Origin: UBA12018 sp051656605
GTDB taxonomy: Bacteria > Bacteroidota > Bacteroidia > Bacteroidales > CAMTPD01
Assembly (NCBI GenBank): GCA_051656605.1
Contig: JBOGCF010000015.1
Coordinates: 1-64,000, forward strand
Length of the DNA stretch: 64,000 nucleotides
Reading direction: 5' to 3'
Shown: positions 34,148 to 41,488 of the stretch, in pieces
Position numbering within the stretch: the stretch's first letter is position 1
How the letters are laid out: every line of letters begins with the position of its first letter
The notes under the pieces: model-generated
The model's input: the letters and a program-made list of their open reading frames with translations, nothing else
What the model was told of the DNA's origin: nothing
Databases searched by the model: none
Position numbers and translations under genes: made by a program

Positions 34148-34222
34148 ATGAAGCAGTTGTATGCAAGTACACATTTGATCCGACTTGTTCGGTGCTGTGC
34201 TTTCTTAACAAACTTGTGTTAG
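34148..34222 (+). CDS. Candidate 24-codon peptide
   Basis: A 24-codon frame, MKQLYASTHL... ending F-L-T-N-L-C, is preceded by an A-rich leader and lies between the acyltransferase stop and its terminator. Three Cys (two adjacent, one C-terminal) and a basic middle are notable. No family is recognised and chance cannot be excluded. Confidence 0.2.
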   Translation: MKQLYASTHLIRLVRCCAFLTNLC

Positions 34223-34252
34223 CAGATTAAAAGAGAAATAAACCATTGCATT

Positions 34253-34294
34253 AACCGGACGAGGATGTCAGTACAAGTTCCTCTTCCGGTTTTT
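34253..34294 (+). terminator. Terminator of the acyltransferase transcript
   Basis: The stem AACCGGA-GAGGA / TCCTC-TCCGGTT, with one internal mismatch, is followed by a T-run. It lies about 200 bases after the acyltransferase stop, leaving room for a transcribed short ORF. Confidence 0.8.
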
Positions 34295-34377
34295 GTATTC
34301 TATATACTACAGAAGCTTACTTTGGAAGTGAGTGTTTAAACACCAGTTCGTGAATTTTGCCGACACAAAATCCTTTT

Positions 34378-34411
34378 TTTGTCATAAACTAATGTTTTTT
34401 TTATACTTTTG
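34378..34411 (+). promoter_or_regulatory. Promoter of the nucleotidyltransferase gene
   Basis: TTTG (34378-34381) and TACTTTTG (34404-34411), 22 bases apart, lie 39 bases before the start. Confidence 0.6.
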
Positions 34412-34450
34412 TGCCTATTAGAAACTGAATTATCAAAATATTAATAAAGT

Positions 34451-35353
34451 ATGAAACCTACATTGTTTGTATTGGCTGCCGGTATGGGTAGCCGTTATGG
34501 CGGTCTTAAACAAATGGACGGACTAGGTCCTAACGGAGAAACTATTATGGACTACTCTATCTATGATGCTGTAAGAGCAGGATTTGGTAAAGTAGTATTC
34601 GTTATTCGCCACAGCTTCGAAGAAGACTTCCGCGGCAAAATCATCTCAAAATACGAAAATATTATTCCGGTAGAAGTAGTATTCCAAGAATTGGATTACC
34701 TACCAGAAGGTATCGTATTGAACCCGGAGCGCGTAAAACCTTGGGGTACAAACCATGCAGTTTTGATGGGTAAAGATGTTATCAAGGAACCATTTGCGGT
34801 AATTAATGCTGACGACTTCTATGGTAAAGAAAGCTACCAAATCCTTGCAGACTATCTTACAAAACTAAATGGTCAAATGAACGACTACTGTATGGTAGGT
34901 TATCGTTTGGGCAATACATTGAGCGAAAGCGGTGCTGTAGCACGTGGTGTTTGCGAAACAAACGAAGAAGGTTACCTTACAGGTGTAGTTGAGCGCACAC
35001 ACATTGAGCGTGTCGATGGCAAAATCATGTTTAAAGACGAAGAAGGTCAGTTTGTAGAAGTTGCAGACAACACACCTGTTTCAATGAACATGTGGGGCTT
35101 CACTCCAGACTATTTTAAATATTCTGAAGACTTCTTCATTCAGTTCTTGAAAGAGAATGCAGACAACATCAAAGCAGAATACTTCATTCCTTTGATGGTA
35201 AACCACTTGATTACAAAAGATCAAGCTAAATGTAGAGTATTAGATACTCCATCAAAATGGTTCGGTGTAACATATGCTGCAGACCGTGATGGTGTAGTTG
35301 CTAAAATCAACGCATTGGTTGAAGCTGGCGAATATCCTGCAAAACTTTTCTAA
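34451..35353 (+). CDS. Sugar-1-phosphate nucleotidyltransferase-like protein
   Basis: This 300-residue protein has the NTP_transferase fold: L-A-A-G-M-G-S-R-Y-G-G near residue 8, an N-A-D-D-F-Y-G metal-binding strand near 119, and a C-terminal P-S-K-W-F-G-V-T-Y-A-A-D segment. It probably couples a sugar phosphate to a nucleotide for envelope glycans. Codon use looks biased to the preferred set, like the PFOR gene, which suggests high expression. It stands alone between its promoter (34378-34411) and a terminator (35387-35427). Confidence 0.88.
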   Translation: MKPTLFVLAAGMGSRYGGLKQMDGLGPNGETIMDYSIYDAVRAGFGKVVFVIRHSFEEDFRGKIISKYENIIPVEVVFQELDYLPEGIVLNPERVKPWGTNHAVLMGKDVIKEPFAVINADDFYGKESYQILADYLTKLNGQMNDYCMVGYRLGNTLSESGAVARGVCETNEEGYLTGVVERTHIERVDGKIMFKDEEGQFVEVADNTPVSMNMWGFTPDYFKYSEDFFIQFLKENADNIKAEYFIPLMVNHLITKDQAKCRVLDTPSKWFGVTYAADRDGVVAKINALVEAGEYPAKLF

Positions 35354-35386
35354 TCTGAAGTAAAGCAATTTACCATACGATATACT

Positions 35387-35427
35387 AAAAAGAGTATTTT
35401 GACCTAGTGTCGGAATGCTCTTTTTTT
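35387..35427 (+). terminator. Terminator of the nucleotidyltransferase gene
   Basis: A 12-bp stem (AAAAAGAGTATT with AATGCTCTTTTT, one G-T pair) is followed by Ts. Confidence 0.8.
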
Positions 35428-35489
35428 GTTTCTTTTTCGATATACCCACAACAAATCTATCCGAAACACGATATAGTAATAAGCAACTG

Positions 35490-35518
35490 TTGTAGAGTTG
35501 ATAAAATCACTACATTTG
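35490..35518 (+). promoter_or_regulatory. Promoter of the alpha/beta hydrolase gene
   Basis: TTG (35490-35492) and TACATTTG (35511-35518), 18 bases apart, lie 23 bases before the start; a full consensus match. Confidence 0.7.
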
Positions 35519-35541
35519 CATATTAAATTCTTGGCATTATC

Positions 35542-36657
35542 ATGAAGCAAATTATTGTTTTTGTTTTGTTTATGTTGGCTGCCACCACGATGAAGGCAGC
35601 AGAAGAGTCTTTTTCTTTGACTCGAGACAATGGTGCATTAAAGGGAACAATGGTGATTCCCGAAGATTTCGATTTTGGTCCGGTTGCCTTGCTTATACCC
35701 GGTATGGGAGCTATGGATCGTGACGGAAATTTGCCCGATAACTTAAACTATTCCTTGAAAGTATTGGCCGATGAGCTAGCCAAAAACGGAATTGCAAGCT
35801 TGCGCTATGACAAGCGCGGAGTAGGAGAGAGCAAAGAGTTGGCTCCAACTCCCGAAGCGTTGAATTTCGACGATTATGTACTCGATGCGAAAGCATTGAT
35901 CGATTCGCTTACAGCCTCAAAACAGTTTGCCCAGATCTTTGTGATCGGATACAGCGAAGGATCGTTGGTGGGGATGATTGCAAGTCAGAACAATCCCGAT
36001 GTAAGCGGTTTCGTATCCATTGATGGAGCAGGACGTCCGGCCGATCAAATCTTAAAACTTCAACTAGCGAATAAGGTTGAGGAAGTAACGAGGAAGAAAA
36101 AGTCGATAGGAGGTTTGGTGGCAGGAGCAAAGAATCTTGTAAAACAAATCGACACGTTGTCTATCGAAGATGTAGGAGATCAGTTAAATACCAAGCTGGT
36201 AAACGAAGTCGACAAGCAAAAGGCTCAAGCAAAAGCTAAAATAGACTCGAAAGTAAACGACGCTGTAAATACGGCAACTCACACAGCCGATTTGCTGGTA
36301 CAAGGCAAGACAACCGAAGCGCTTACACCAATTGCGCAAAGCATGGTGCGATCGGCCATGAAGCCTTACTTCTTGTCTTGGATCAAATACGACCCGCAAG
36401 CGGAGATTAAGAAACTAGATATGCCAACTTTGATCGTACAAACAAAGGTTTGCAATATGGTTTCCGATAAAGATGCCGAGATGTTGTCGATCGGAAACCC
36501 GTATGCGTCCAAGTTAATTCTCAACAGTGCAAACTTTGTTGTCAAAGAAGCTACGGGAGTTGATGTGTTGGAGCAAACCAAAAAGAACGAGATCCCGGTG
36601 CTTGCCGTAAACGACGACTTGGTAAAAGGATTGGTTGATTTTATCATTCCTTCGTAA
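35542..36657 (+). CDS. Exported alpha/beta hydrolase, possibly inactive
   Basis: This 371-residue protein has a signal peptide (1-19), an alpha/beta hydrolase core with P-G-M-G near residue 53 and R-Y-D-K-R-G-V-G-E-S near 88, and the nucleophile elbow G-Y-S138-E-G-S. A charged, K/Q/A-rich helical insert covers about 155-275. In related S33-type enzymes the triad Asp comes in a G-x-x-D-x-x-V turn and the His in N-H-x-L-K-E-A. Here those sites read Q-T-K-V-C-N-M-V and N-F332-V-V-K-E-A, so Asp and His appear lost. It may be a pseudoenzyme, or the triad is rebuilt elsewhere. It is monocistronic. Confidence 0.8.
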   Translation: MKQIIVFVLFMLAATTMKAAEESFSLTRDNGALKGTMVIPEDFDFGPVALLIPGMGAMDRDGNLPDNLNYSLKVLADELAKNGIASLRYDKRGVGESKELAPTPEALNFDDYVLDAKALIDSLTASKQFAQIFVIGYSEGSLVGMIASQNNPDVSGFVSIDGAGRPADQILKLQLANKVEEVTRKKKSIGGLVAGAKNLVKQIDTLSIEDVGDQLNTKLVNEVDKQKAQAKAKIDSKVNDAVNTATHTADLLVQGKTTEALTPIAQSMVRSAMKPYFLSWIKYDPQAEIKKLDMPTLIVQTKVCNMVSDKDAEMLSIGNPYASKLILNSANFVVKEATGVDVLEQTKKNEIPVLAVNDDLVKGLVDFIIPS

Positions 36658-36748
36658 CAAGACCGATCACTCTTTTTGTGGTTCTTGTCAAAAAGATCCC
36701 TGGATGATACGGCTTATTGTAAATAACAATAAGAAAATCCTAATAAAG

Positions 36749-36793
36749 AAGCGTTGTGATGTGTGTAGGGTATACACGTTGCAACGCTTTTCT
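36749..36793 (+). terminator. Terminator of the alpha/beta hydrolase gene
   Basis: AAGCGTTG (36749-36756) pairs with CAACGCTT (36782-36789); inner GTGT/ACAC extends the stem, and TTTCTT follows. Confidence 0.6.
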
Positions 36794-36895
36794 TAACTCG
36801 CTTACGTTGTCTTGCGAAGCAATGACTGTATAATCGGCGGCAAATAACAGCGTCAGAGAGAAACAACGCTCATCAAGTACGATTTCTATCGAAAA

Positions 36896-36958
36896 CGTCT
36901 TCAATGAAAACAGAAAAGTGTTTTCGTCGAAGACGTTTTTGCGTTTTCATTGAAGACG
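36896..36958. repeat. Inverted repeat cluster (three related 16-mers)
   Basis: CGTCTTCAATGAAAAC (36896-36911) is the exact reverse complement of 36943-36958. A third copy at 36920-36935 (GTTTTCGTCGAAGACG) has 14 of 16 bases in common with the latter. Related sequence recurs at the window end (63968-64000). Confidence 0.85.
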
Positions 36959-37019
36959 ATTTGCCATTATCGTTACATTGTGAGAGGCTATTTGCGGGAT
37001 TGTGCGTTCGTGCTGTAAG

Positions 37020-37104
37020 AACCTAATGAGGTTTTCGAGCAAACCATGCATGCTTTTTGGAAAAACCAAATAAAGTTTTTGCAAGAACCTTGCATGCTTT
37101 TTGC
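37020..37104. repeat. Two imperfect 41-base tandem units
   Basis: Units 37020-37060 and 37064-37104 align over 41 bases with about 30 identities, sharing AACC at the start and TGCATGCTTTTTG at the end. A third partial copy may follow near 37105-37130. Confidence 0.6.
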
Positions 37105-37256
37105 CCCAATGAAGTGGCATGCATATAAAAAGGAAGTAATAGATCTCACACGCAGACCTTTCTAAAAAGTAGCAAAACAGCTACTTACTGTATTTTGAGG
37201 TGTTTGGTCTTTGTTGGGATGAAGCGACAGCGGGTCATGTAAGCTCTCGTCGTTCT

Positions 37257-37814
37257 TTAAATAAGCTTGTTTACAGCCATGTATTTCCAAAGAGCGGCGG
37301 CATGAAGCGACTGCTTTATCTTGTCGTCAAATAACAACTGTTTTACCTCTTCCAAGTCAAGTTCTACTACCTCCAAGTCTTCGGCGGCATCGAGATGTTG
37401 CTCGCTTATTTTCTCTACATCGGTAGCCAAAAACGAGTAGCATAGGTTGGTATGTGTACTCGGATTGGCCGATAGTACCGACCATTGTTCCCAATTACCA
37501 TCGCCATAACCGGTTTCTTCGAGCAATTCTCTTTGTGCCGTTTCCAGAGGCGACAGGTCTGTCGCGTCGCATACACCGGCCGTCAACTCGTAGAAGTATT
37601 GTTGCAAACCGTGTCTGTATTGATAAATGAAAAGAAACTTACCCGCTTTGGTGATGGCGATCACATTGATCCAATTCGGATACTCCAAAATATAGTAATC
37701 GGGAATGATGGCTCCGTTCGAAACCTTAACAGAGTCCCGTCTCAGTGTACACCATGGTTCGTTGTGCAGGTAGTCGGAGGAAAGTACCTCCCACAGCTTC
37801 GGTTCTTTTTTCAT
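37257..37814 (-). CDS. Nudix hydrolase
   Basis: This 185-residue protein has the Nudix fold. The core helix R-E-L-L-E-E-T-G-Y (near residues 93-101) is intact, but the Glu eight residues before its Arg is Leu, so the Nudix box G-x5-E-x7-REUxEExGU is only partly kept. It could be an ADP-ribose or ADP-sugar pyrophosphatase-like enzyme; substrate is unknown. It lies 12 bases after the DeoR gene on the same strand, so it is probably co-transcribed and its activity may be tied to sugar use. Confidence 0.87.
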   Translation of the reverse strand: MKKEPKLWEVLSSDYLHNEPWCTLRRDSVKVSNGAIIPDYYILEYPNWINVIAITKAGKFLFIYQYRHGLQQYFYELTAGVCDATDLSPLETAQRELLEETGYGDGNWEQWSVLSANPSTHTNLCYSFLATDVEKISEQHLDAAEDLEVVELDLEEVKQLLFDDKIKQSLHAAALWKYMAVNKLI

Positions 37815-37826
37815 ATCTGATGTTTT

Positions 37827-38579
37827 TTAAATGACTTCGAAAGCGTGGTCGCCACGCCAATGCTGTTTGATATACTCAACCTTTTCGTCTTCTGTTACGA
37901 TGAAGTCGATTTCTGACAACGAGGCAACGTGAAAATTTCTTGCCGTATCTAGCTTGTTGGCATTGGCAAGTACAACTCGCTTTTTTCCGCGCTCAATCAT
38001 GCAATGTTTGATCATAGCCTCTTCGCGGTCGGAAGTTGTCAATCCTTTTTTCGGATGAATATCACTTATTCCAATGATAACCCAATCTGCCGTGATTGTT
38101 TGTAGCATTTGGTATACAGAGATGCCTACGGTAACTTGAGAGGGTGCGAAGACTTTGCCTCCCAAAAGAATCAAATCGATTTTCGGGTTGTTCGAAAGTT
38201 CGGTAGCGATAGGTAGGCAATTCGTATATACGGTAAAGCATTTGTCTTTGGGCAACTGCTTGGCCACTTCGAGGTTTGTAGTACCGCCATCGATCAAGAT
38301 AACATCTCCTTCTTTAAATAAGGTAACCAGTTTGGCTGCCATTTGTTGCTTTAAGGTGGTTTCCGTATGTAAGCGTTCGGTAAACTGAATGGAGATTTCC
38401 GATTTGGCAATGGCACCGCCATGAACCTTGGTGAGCAGCCCTTCGTTTTCGAGTTCGACCAGATCTCTTCTCAAGGTGTCGTCGGAGACGCCAAGTGCTT
38501 TGCTCATGTCGGTAATACTAATGCGGCCACCTTTGCATATTTGGTCGATGAGGTATTGTTGTCGTTCTTTTTTCAGCAT
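37827..38579 (-). CDS. DeoR-family transcriptional regulator
   Basis: This 250-residue repressor has an N-terminal DeoR helix-turn-helix (about 5-58; I-S-I-T-D-M-S-K-A-L-G-V-S-D-D-T-L-R-R-D-L) and the C-terminal sugar-phosphate-binding DeoRC domain (about 75-235; I-D-G-G-T-T-N-L, L-L-G-G-K, A-D-W-V-I-I-G-I). It would sense a phosphorylated sugar and repress nearby catabolic genes. The frame has an upstream Met at 38612, but that Met lies inside the -7 box at 38610-38617, so the start at 38579 is preferred. Its targets could include the Nudix gene after it or the divergent HAD gene. Confidence 0.92.
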   Translation of the reverse strand: MLKKERQQYLIDQICKGGRISITDMSKALGVSDDTLRRDLVELENEGLLTKVHGGAIAKSEISIQFTERLHTETTLKQQMAAKLVTLFKEGDVILIDGGTTNLEVAKQLPKDKCFTVYTNCLPIATELSNNPKIDLILLGGKVFAPSQVTVGISVYQMLQTITADWVIIGISDIHPKKGLTTSDREEAMIKHCMIERGKKRVVLANANKLDTARNFHVASLSEIDFIVTEDEKVEYIKQHWRGDHAFEVI

Positions 38580-38609
38580 GATCGGGTTCTTAAAAGTTGC
38601 ATAACTGCG

Positions 38610-38617
38610 CAAATATA
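38610..38617 (-). promoter_or_regulatory. -7 box of the DeoR-Nudix operon
   Basis: TATATTTG on the minus strand, 31 bases ahead of the start at 38579. It excludes the upstream Met (38612) as the start. No clear -33 partner is visible. Confidence 0.5.
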
Positions 38618-38792
38618 GATACGTTAGAATGATAAATCAATTTTGATTGAGGAATTTTATGCGGTTTTGCGGTATTTTGATCGTTTTCGTTTCTCGCTTC
38701 TTTTTTACCGCAAGATGGGTTTAAATCCCGCATCGGCTTGATGTTTTTCAGTTGGAGTTTTCGGTTTTATATACAGTTAATAGATTGTAAAA

Positions 38793-39428
38793 ATGAAGTA
38801 CAAACATGTTATTTTTGATGTTGACGGAACACTACTCGATAGCGAGTTTGCCGTGTTGAGTGCATGGCGTGATACGCTGGAAGAACTGCAAAACAAGGTG
38901 TATTCGGAAGATGAGCTTTTGTTTACATTGGGGATTCCCGGTGAGGTTACGTTGGCTAGATTGGGCGTAGCAGATGTAGATGCCGGTTATAAATTGTGGT
39001 GGCGTTACTTTGCAAAGTATACGGCTTCGATACAACTGTTCGAGTCTGTTGTGCCAATGCTGGAGGAGTTGCGCTCGAAAGGATACAAGTTGGGGATTGT
39101 GACTTCAAAGCCTCGCAGCGAGTTTGACACAGATAAAGAATTGTTGCGTATCACCAAACTGCTTGGTACGATTATTTGTGTGGAAGACTCGGAGCGACCA
39201 AAGCCGTATGCCGATCCCATCTTGAAGTATATGGAGCTAGAAGGAATTACAGCGAAGGATGCAATCTACATTGGTGATTCCGTATACGATTACCAGTGTG
39301 CGCGAAGTGCCGGGGTCGACTTTGGCCTTGCTGCGTGGGGAAAGTCTTTTGCGCAAGATATTGACGCAAACTTTACGCTGAAACACCCCAAAGAGGTACT
39401 CGAGGTAGTTGTTTCTGCTACGCGTTGA
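38793..39428 (+). CDS. HAD-family phosphatase (phosphoglycolate phosphatase-like)
   Basis: This 211-residue hydrolase has HAD motif I D9-V-D11-G-T-L-L-D, motif II around V-T-S-K near residue 104, a K at P-K-P near 132 and motif III G-D-S-V-Y-D-Y near 162. It is a small-molecule phosphatase with a helical cap, close to Gph or beta-phosphoglucomutase by pattern. The upstream spacer is divergent with DeoR, but no promoter could be read. A bidirectional terminator follows. Confidence 0.9.
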   Translation: MKYKHVIFDVDGTLLDSEFAVLSAWRDTLEELQNKVYSEDELLFTLGIPGEVTLARLGVADVDAGYKLWWRYFAKYTASIQLFESVVPMLEELRSKGYKLGIVTSKPRSEFDTDKELLRITKLLGTIICVEDSERPKPYADPILKYMELEGITAKDAIYIGDSVYDYQCARSAGVDFGLAAWGKSFAQDIDANFTLKHPKEVLEVVVSATR

Positions 39429-39441
39429 GATGTGATGAAAA

Positions 39442-39482
39442 ATGCCTCGCTACGTTTCGGTTGTCGAAGCGTAGCGAGGCAT
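39442..39482. terminator. Bidirectional terminator between the HAD and LtaS-like genes
   Basis: The perfect 13-bp stem ATGCCTCGCTACG / CGTAGCGAGGCAT, with a TTCG/CGAA inner extension, separates two convergent genes. Confidence 0.8.
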
Positions 39483-39501
39483 GCTTGTTTTAGCCGCAGT
39501 G

Positions 39502-41346
39502 TTATCGTTTGCCGAGGTCGTCGTAAAGCGACTGTACAAATGCTTTTACTTTGTCGGCATATTGCGGAGTAGTTTCTGTGTCTTGAGCAAGTTGTATCGT
39601 TTTCGAGTCGGCATCGAATACCACGTTTTGCGTAGAGTCGAGGATGCCGAAGCCGTTGCTGAAACTGTAATAGGCGAATTGAGGAGCTTCGGGATTCATC
39701 ATGTTTTTGCTGAATTCAAACTCACTGTAATCGATATCCATTTGTCCCAAAAGGGTGGCTGCAAGGTCGATCTGCGAACCGTAACGTTCTATTGTTTTTG
39801 GTTGTTCGATAGCTCCACCTGCCCAAATCATCGGGATGTGATAGCGGGCAGGCGTGTAGTTGTCGAGCGTGTCAGGATATCTGAATCCGTGATCCGATAC
39901 AAAGATCAGCAAGGAGTTGTCCCATTTGCCCGAAGCTTTGAGGGAGTCGGTAAATACACCGATGCAACTATCGGCAAACGCTACAGTGTTGAGATACGGA
40001 TTTTCAAACTTATGGTACGGAACCTCAAAGGGTTCGTGACTACTCAATGTAAGGAACGTTCTGAACACCGGCATGCTGCTTGTGTCTTGCATCACGTCGT
40101 TGTACAACCACTTGAAGGTGACATCATCGTTTGCTCCCCACTTCGAAAGCTTGTCTGACAGTGGAAAGTTTGCATCGCTAATGATGCGTTCGTAACCACC
40201 TGCCCTGAAGTGCGACTGCATGTTGGTAAAGTTGATGTCGCCACCATAAAGAAACTCCGATCGATATCCGTTCTTATTGAGCGAGCGGGCTAGGGAAGGG
40301 AGCGACTGGCTCTTGGCCGGGTACTTCATAATCGAGGTAGACGGTTGAGCCGGGTAGCCGTTGATGACAGAAACCAAACCGCGGTCGGTTCTGAACGTAT
40401 TGGTGTAGAAGTTTTCAAACAGGATGCCTTCTTTGCTCAGCTTGTCGAGGTTGGGTGTAATGTCCGGAGTACCACCAAGTGCTTCAACGGCATTGGCCGA
40501 GAAGCTTTCGAGGATGATCAAATAGATGTCAGGGCGTTTGTTGCGAAGCAGCGTGTGAGCCGAATCGGGACTAAAAGTGCCGTTGTGCTTTTCGAGCATC
40601 TCGGCAAAGAGCGTTTCGCGAGTGCCTTCTTCGAGGTAGTCATACATCTTGTCAAAAGCCTTTTGTTTCGAGATTGACGAAAGCAGACTGAAGGCCGGGT
40701 TGATGGCTGCATGATTGAAGAAGAGGTTCGGACTGTAATACACCATACCTACATTGGCTGTAGAAACGGTAACGCCGCCGCGAATTGCAATAAACAATAC
40801 TCCGCCCAGCAGAAGTGCAACAGGAGTGGTTGTTATCGGGTTGCATCGCGACGTATAACTAGTATTTGTCGATAGTACGAATCGTTGCAACCATTTATAC
40901 GCTACCCATCCGTAGAGTACACCTATCAAAACTTGTCTTAGAATCACCCAAATGTTGGTGGATGCCATGGCTAGTTTCGGATTAGTGAGGTAGAATAGAG
41001 GCGTTGCATCCAATCGGAATCCCCAAAAACCGTATAGTTCGAGATCGACCGAAAAGATCACCGCCAAAAGTGCACATATAACGATGAGGTAGTATTTGAG
41101 GATGGTATTGAACAGTTTTGTAGGCCGGAAGATCGAAACAAGCATCATCAGCAGTGGAAGTGCGGTAATGTATCCCGCTACGGTAAGGTCGAGCGGAAGT
41201 CCGTGCCAAATGACATCGATAAAATCACGGAAGCCCATTTGCTGCGTTTCGCTGCGATTAAACAACATAAACAGCGGCTTCTGAATGATTAGAAGCGGCA
41301 AAAGTGATAAAAACAACTTGATAGGTAGTGCTATTTTCTTAATCAT
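39502..41346 (-). CDS. LtaS-like membrane phosphatidylglycerol-type transferase / sulfatase-fold enzyme
   Basis: This 614-residue protein has about five N-terminal membrane segments (1-205) and an extracytoplasmic sulfatase-like domain (about 270-600). The metal-ligand strand I-L-E-S-F-S is near 279, the probable nucleophile Thr sits in F-R-T-D-R-G near 320, and the metal site L-I-F-V-S-D-H-G-F follows near 483. LtaS-family enzymes move glycerol-phosphate or phosphoethanolamine groups to glycans or lipids; in Bacteroidetes the acceptor is usually unknown. The frame opens at 41445, but the Met at 41346 (MIKKIALPI) fits the membrane start and the -7 box at 41386-41393. Confidence 0.88.
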   Translation of the reverse strand: MIKKIALPIKLFLSLLPLLIIQKPLFMLFNRSETQQMGFRDFIDVIWHGLPLDLTVAGYITALPLLMMLVSIFRPTKLFNTILKYYLIVICALLAVIFSVDLELYGFWGFRLDATPLFYLTNPKLAMASTNIWVILRQVLIGVLYGWVAYKWLQRFVLSTNTSYTSRCNPITTTPVALLLGGVLFIAIRGGVTVSTANVGMVYYSPNLFFNHAAINPAFSLLSSISKQKAFDKMYDYLEEGTRETLFAEMLEKHNGTFSPDSAHTLLRNKRPDIYLIILESFSANAVEALGGTPDITPNLDKLSKEGILFENFYTNTFRTDRGLVSVINGYPAQPSTSIMKYPAKSQSLPSLARSLNKNGYRSEFLYGGDINFTNMQSHFRAGGYERIISDANFPLSDKLSKWGANDDVTFKWLYNDVMQDTSSMPVFRTFLTLSSHEPFEVPYHKFENPYLNTVAFADSCIGVFTDSLKASGKWDNSLLIFVSDHGFRYPDTLDNYTPARYHIPMIWAGGAIEQPKTIERYGSQIDLAATLLGQMDIDYSEFEFSKNMMNPEAPQFAYYSFSNGFGILDSTQNVVFDADSKTIQLAQDTETTPQYADKVKAFVQSLYDDLGKR

Positions 41347-41385
41347 AACTTGATTGTTCGATTGCGCAAAGCAGTTTTGAGGCGT

Positions 41386-41393
41386 CAAAGTTA
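41386..41393 (-). promoter_or_regulatory. -7 box of the LtaS-like gene
   Basis: TAACTTTG on the minus strand lies 40 bases before the start at 41346, inside the longer open frame, so it argues for the shorter protein. The -33 partner is unclear. Confidence 0.45.
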
Positions 41394-41411
41394 CGAAACA
41401 AAAAATGAAAA

Positions 41412-41460
41412 ACCCTGCTTTGCAAGGTTGCGTATTGTAAAGCAACCGGCAAAGCAGGGT
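41412..41460 (-). terminator. Terminator of the ABC-F gene
   Basis: ACCCTGCTTTGC (41412-41423) pairs with GCAAAGCAGGGT (41449-41460), with GGTTGC/GCAACC inside. On the minus strand a T-run follows. Confidence 0.85.
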
Positions 41461-41488
41461 AAATATTGTGAAACCAATAAGGTGTTTG

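Larger units (their letters stand above)
34057..34450. other. 394-base spacer after the acyltransferase gene
   Basis: This stretch holds two very short open frames (34093-34134 and 34148-34222), a terminator (34253-34294) and the promoter of the nucleotidyltransferase gene (34378-34411). No tRNA or recognised riboswitch was seen. Confidence 0.6.
36658..37256. other. 599-base gene-free stretch with repeats
   Basis: The stretch contains a terminator (36749-36793), a palindromic repeat cluster (36896-36958) and two imperfect 41-base tandem units (37020-37104). No reading frame over 60 codons or RNA gene was recognised. Confidence 0.7.

Noticed and set aside
36749..37130. Possible CRISPR array in the 36.9-37.1 kb stretch
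   Set aside because: Units are few, inverted or imperfect, and differ in size and spacing; no cas genes are present.
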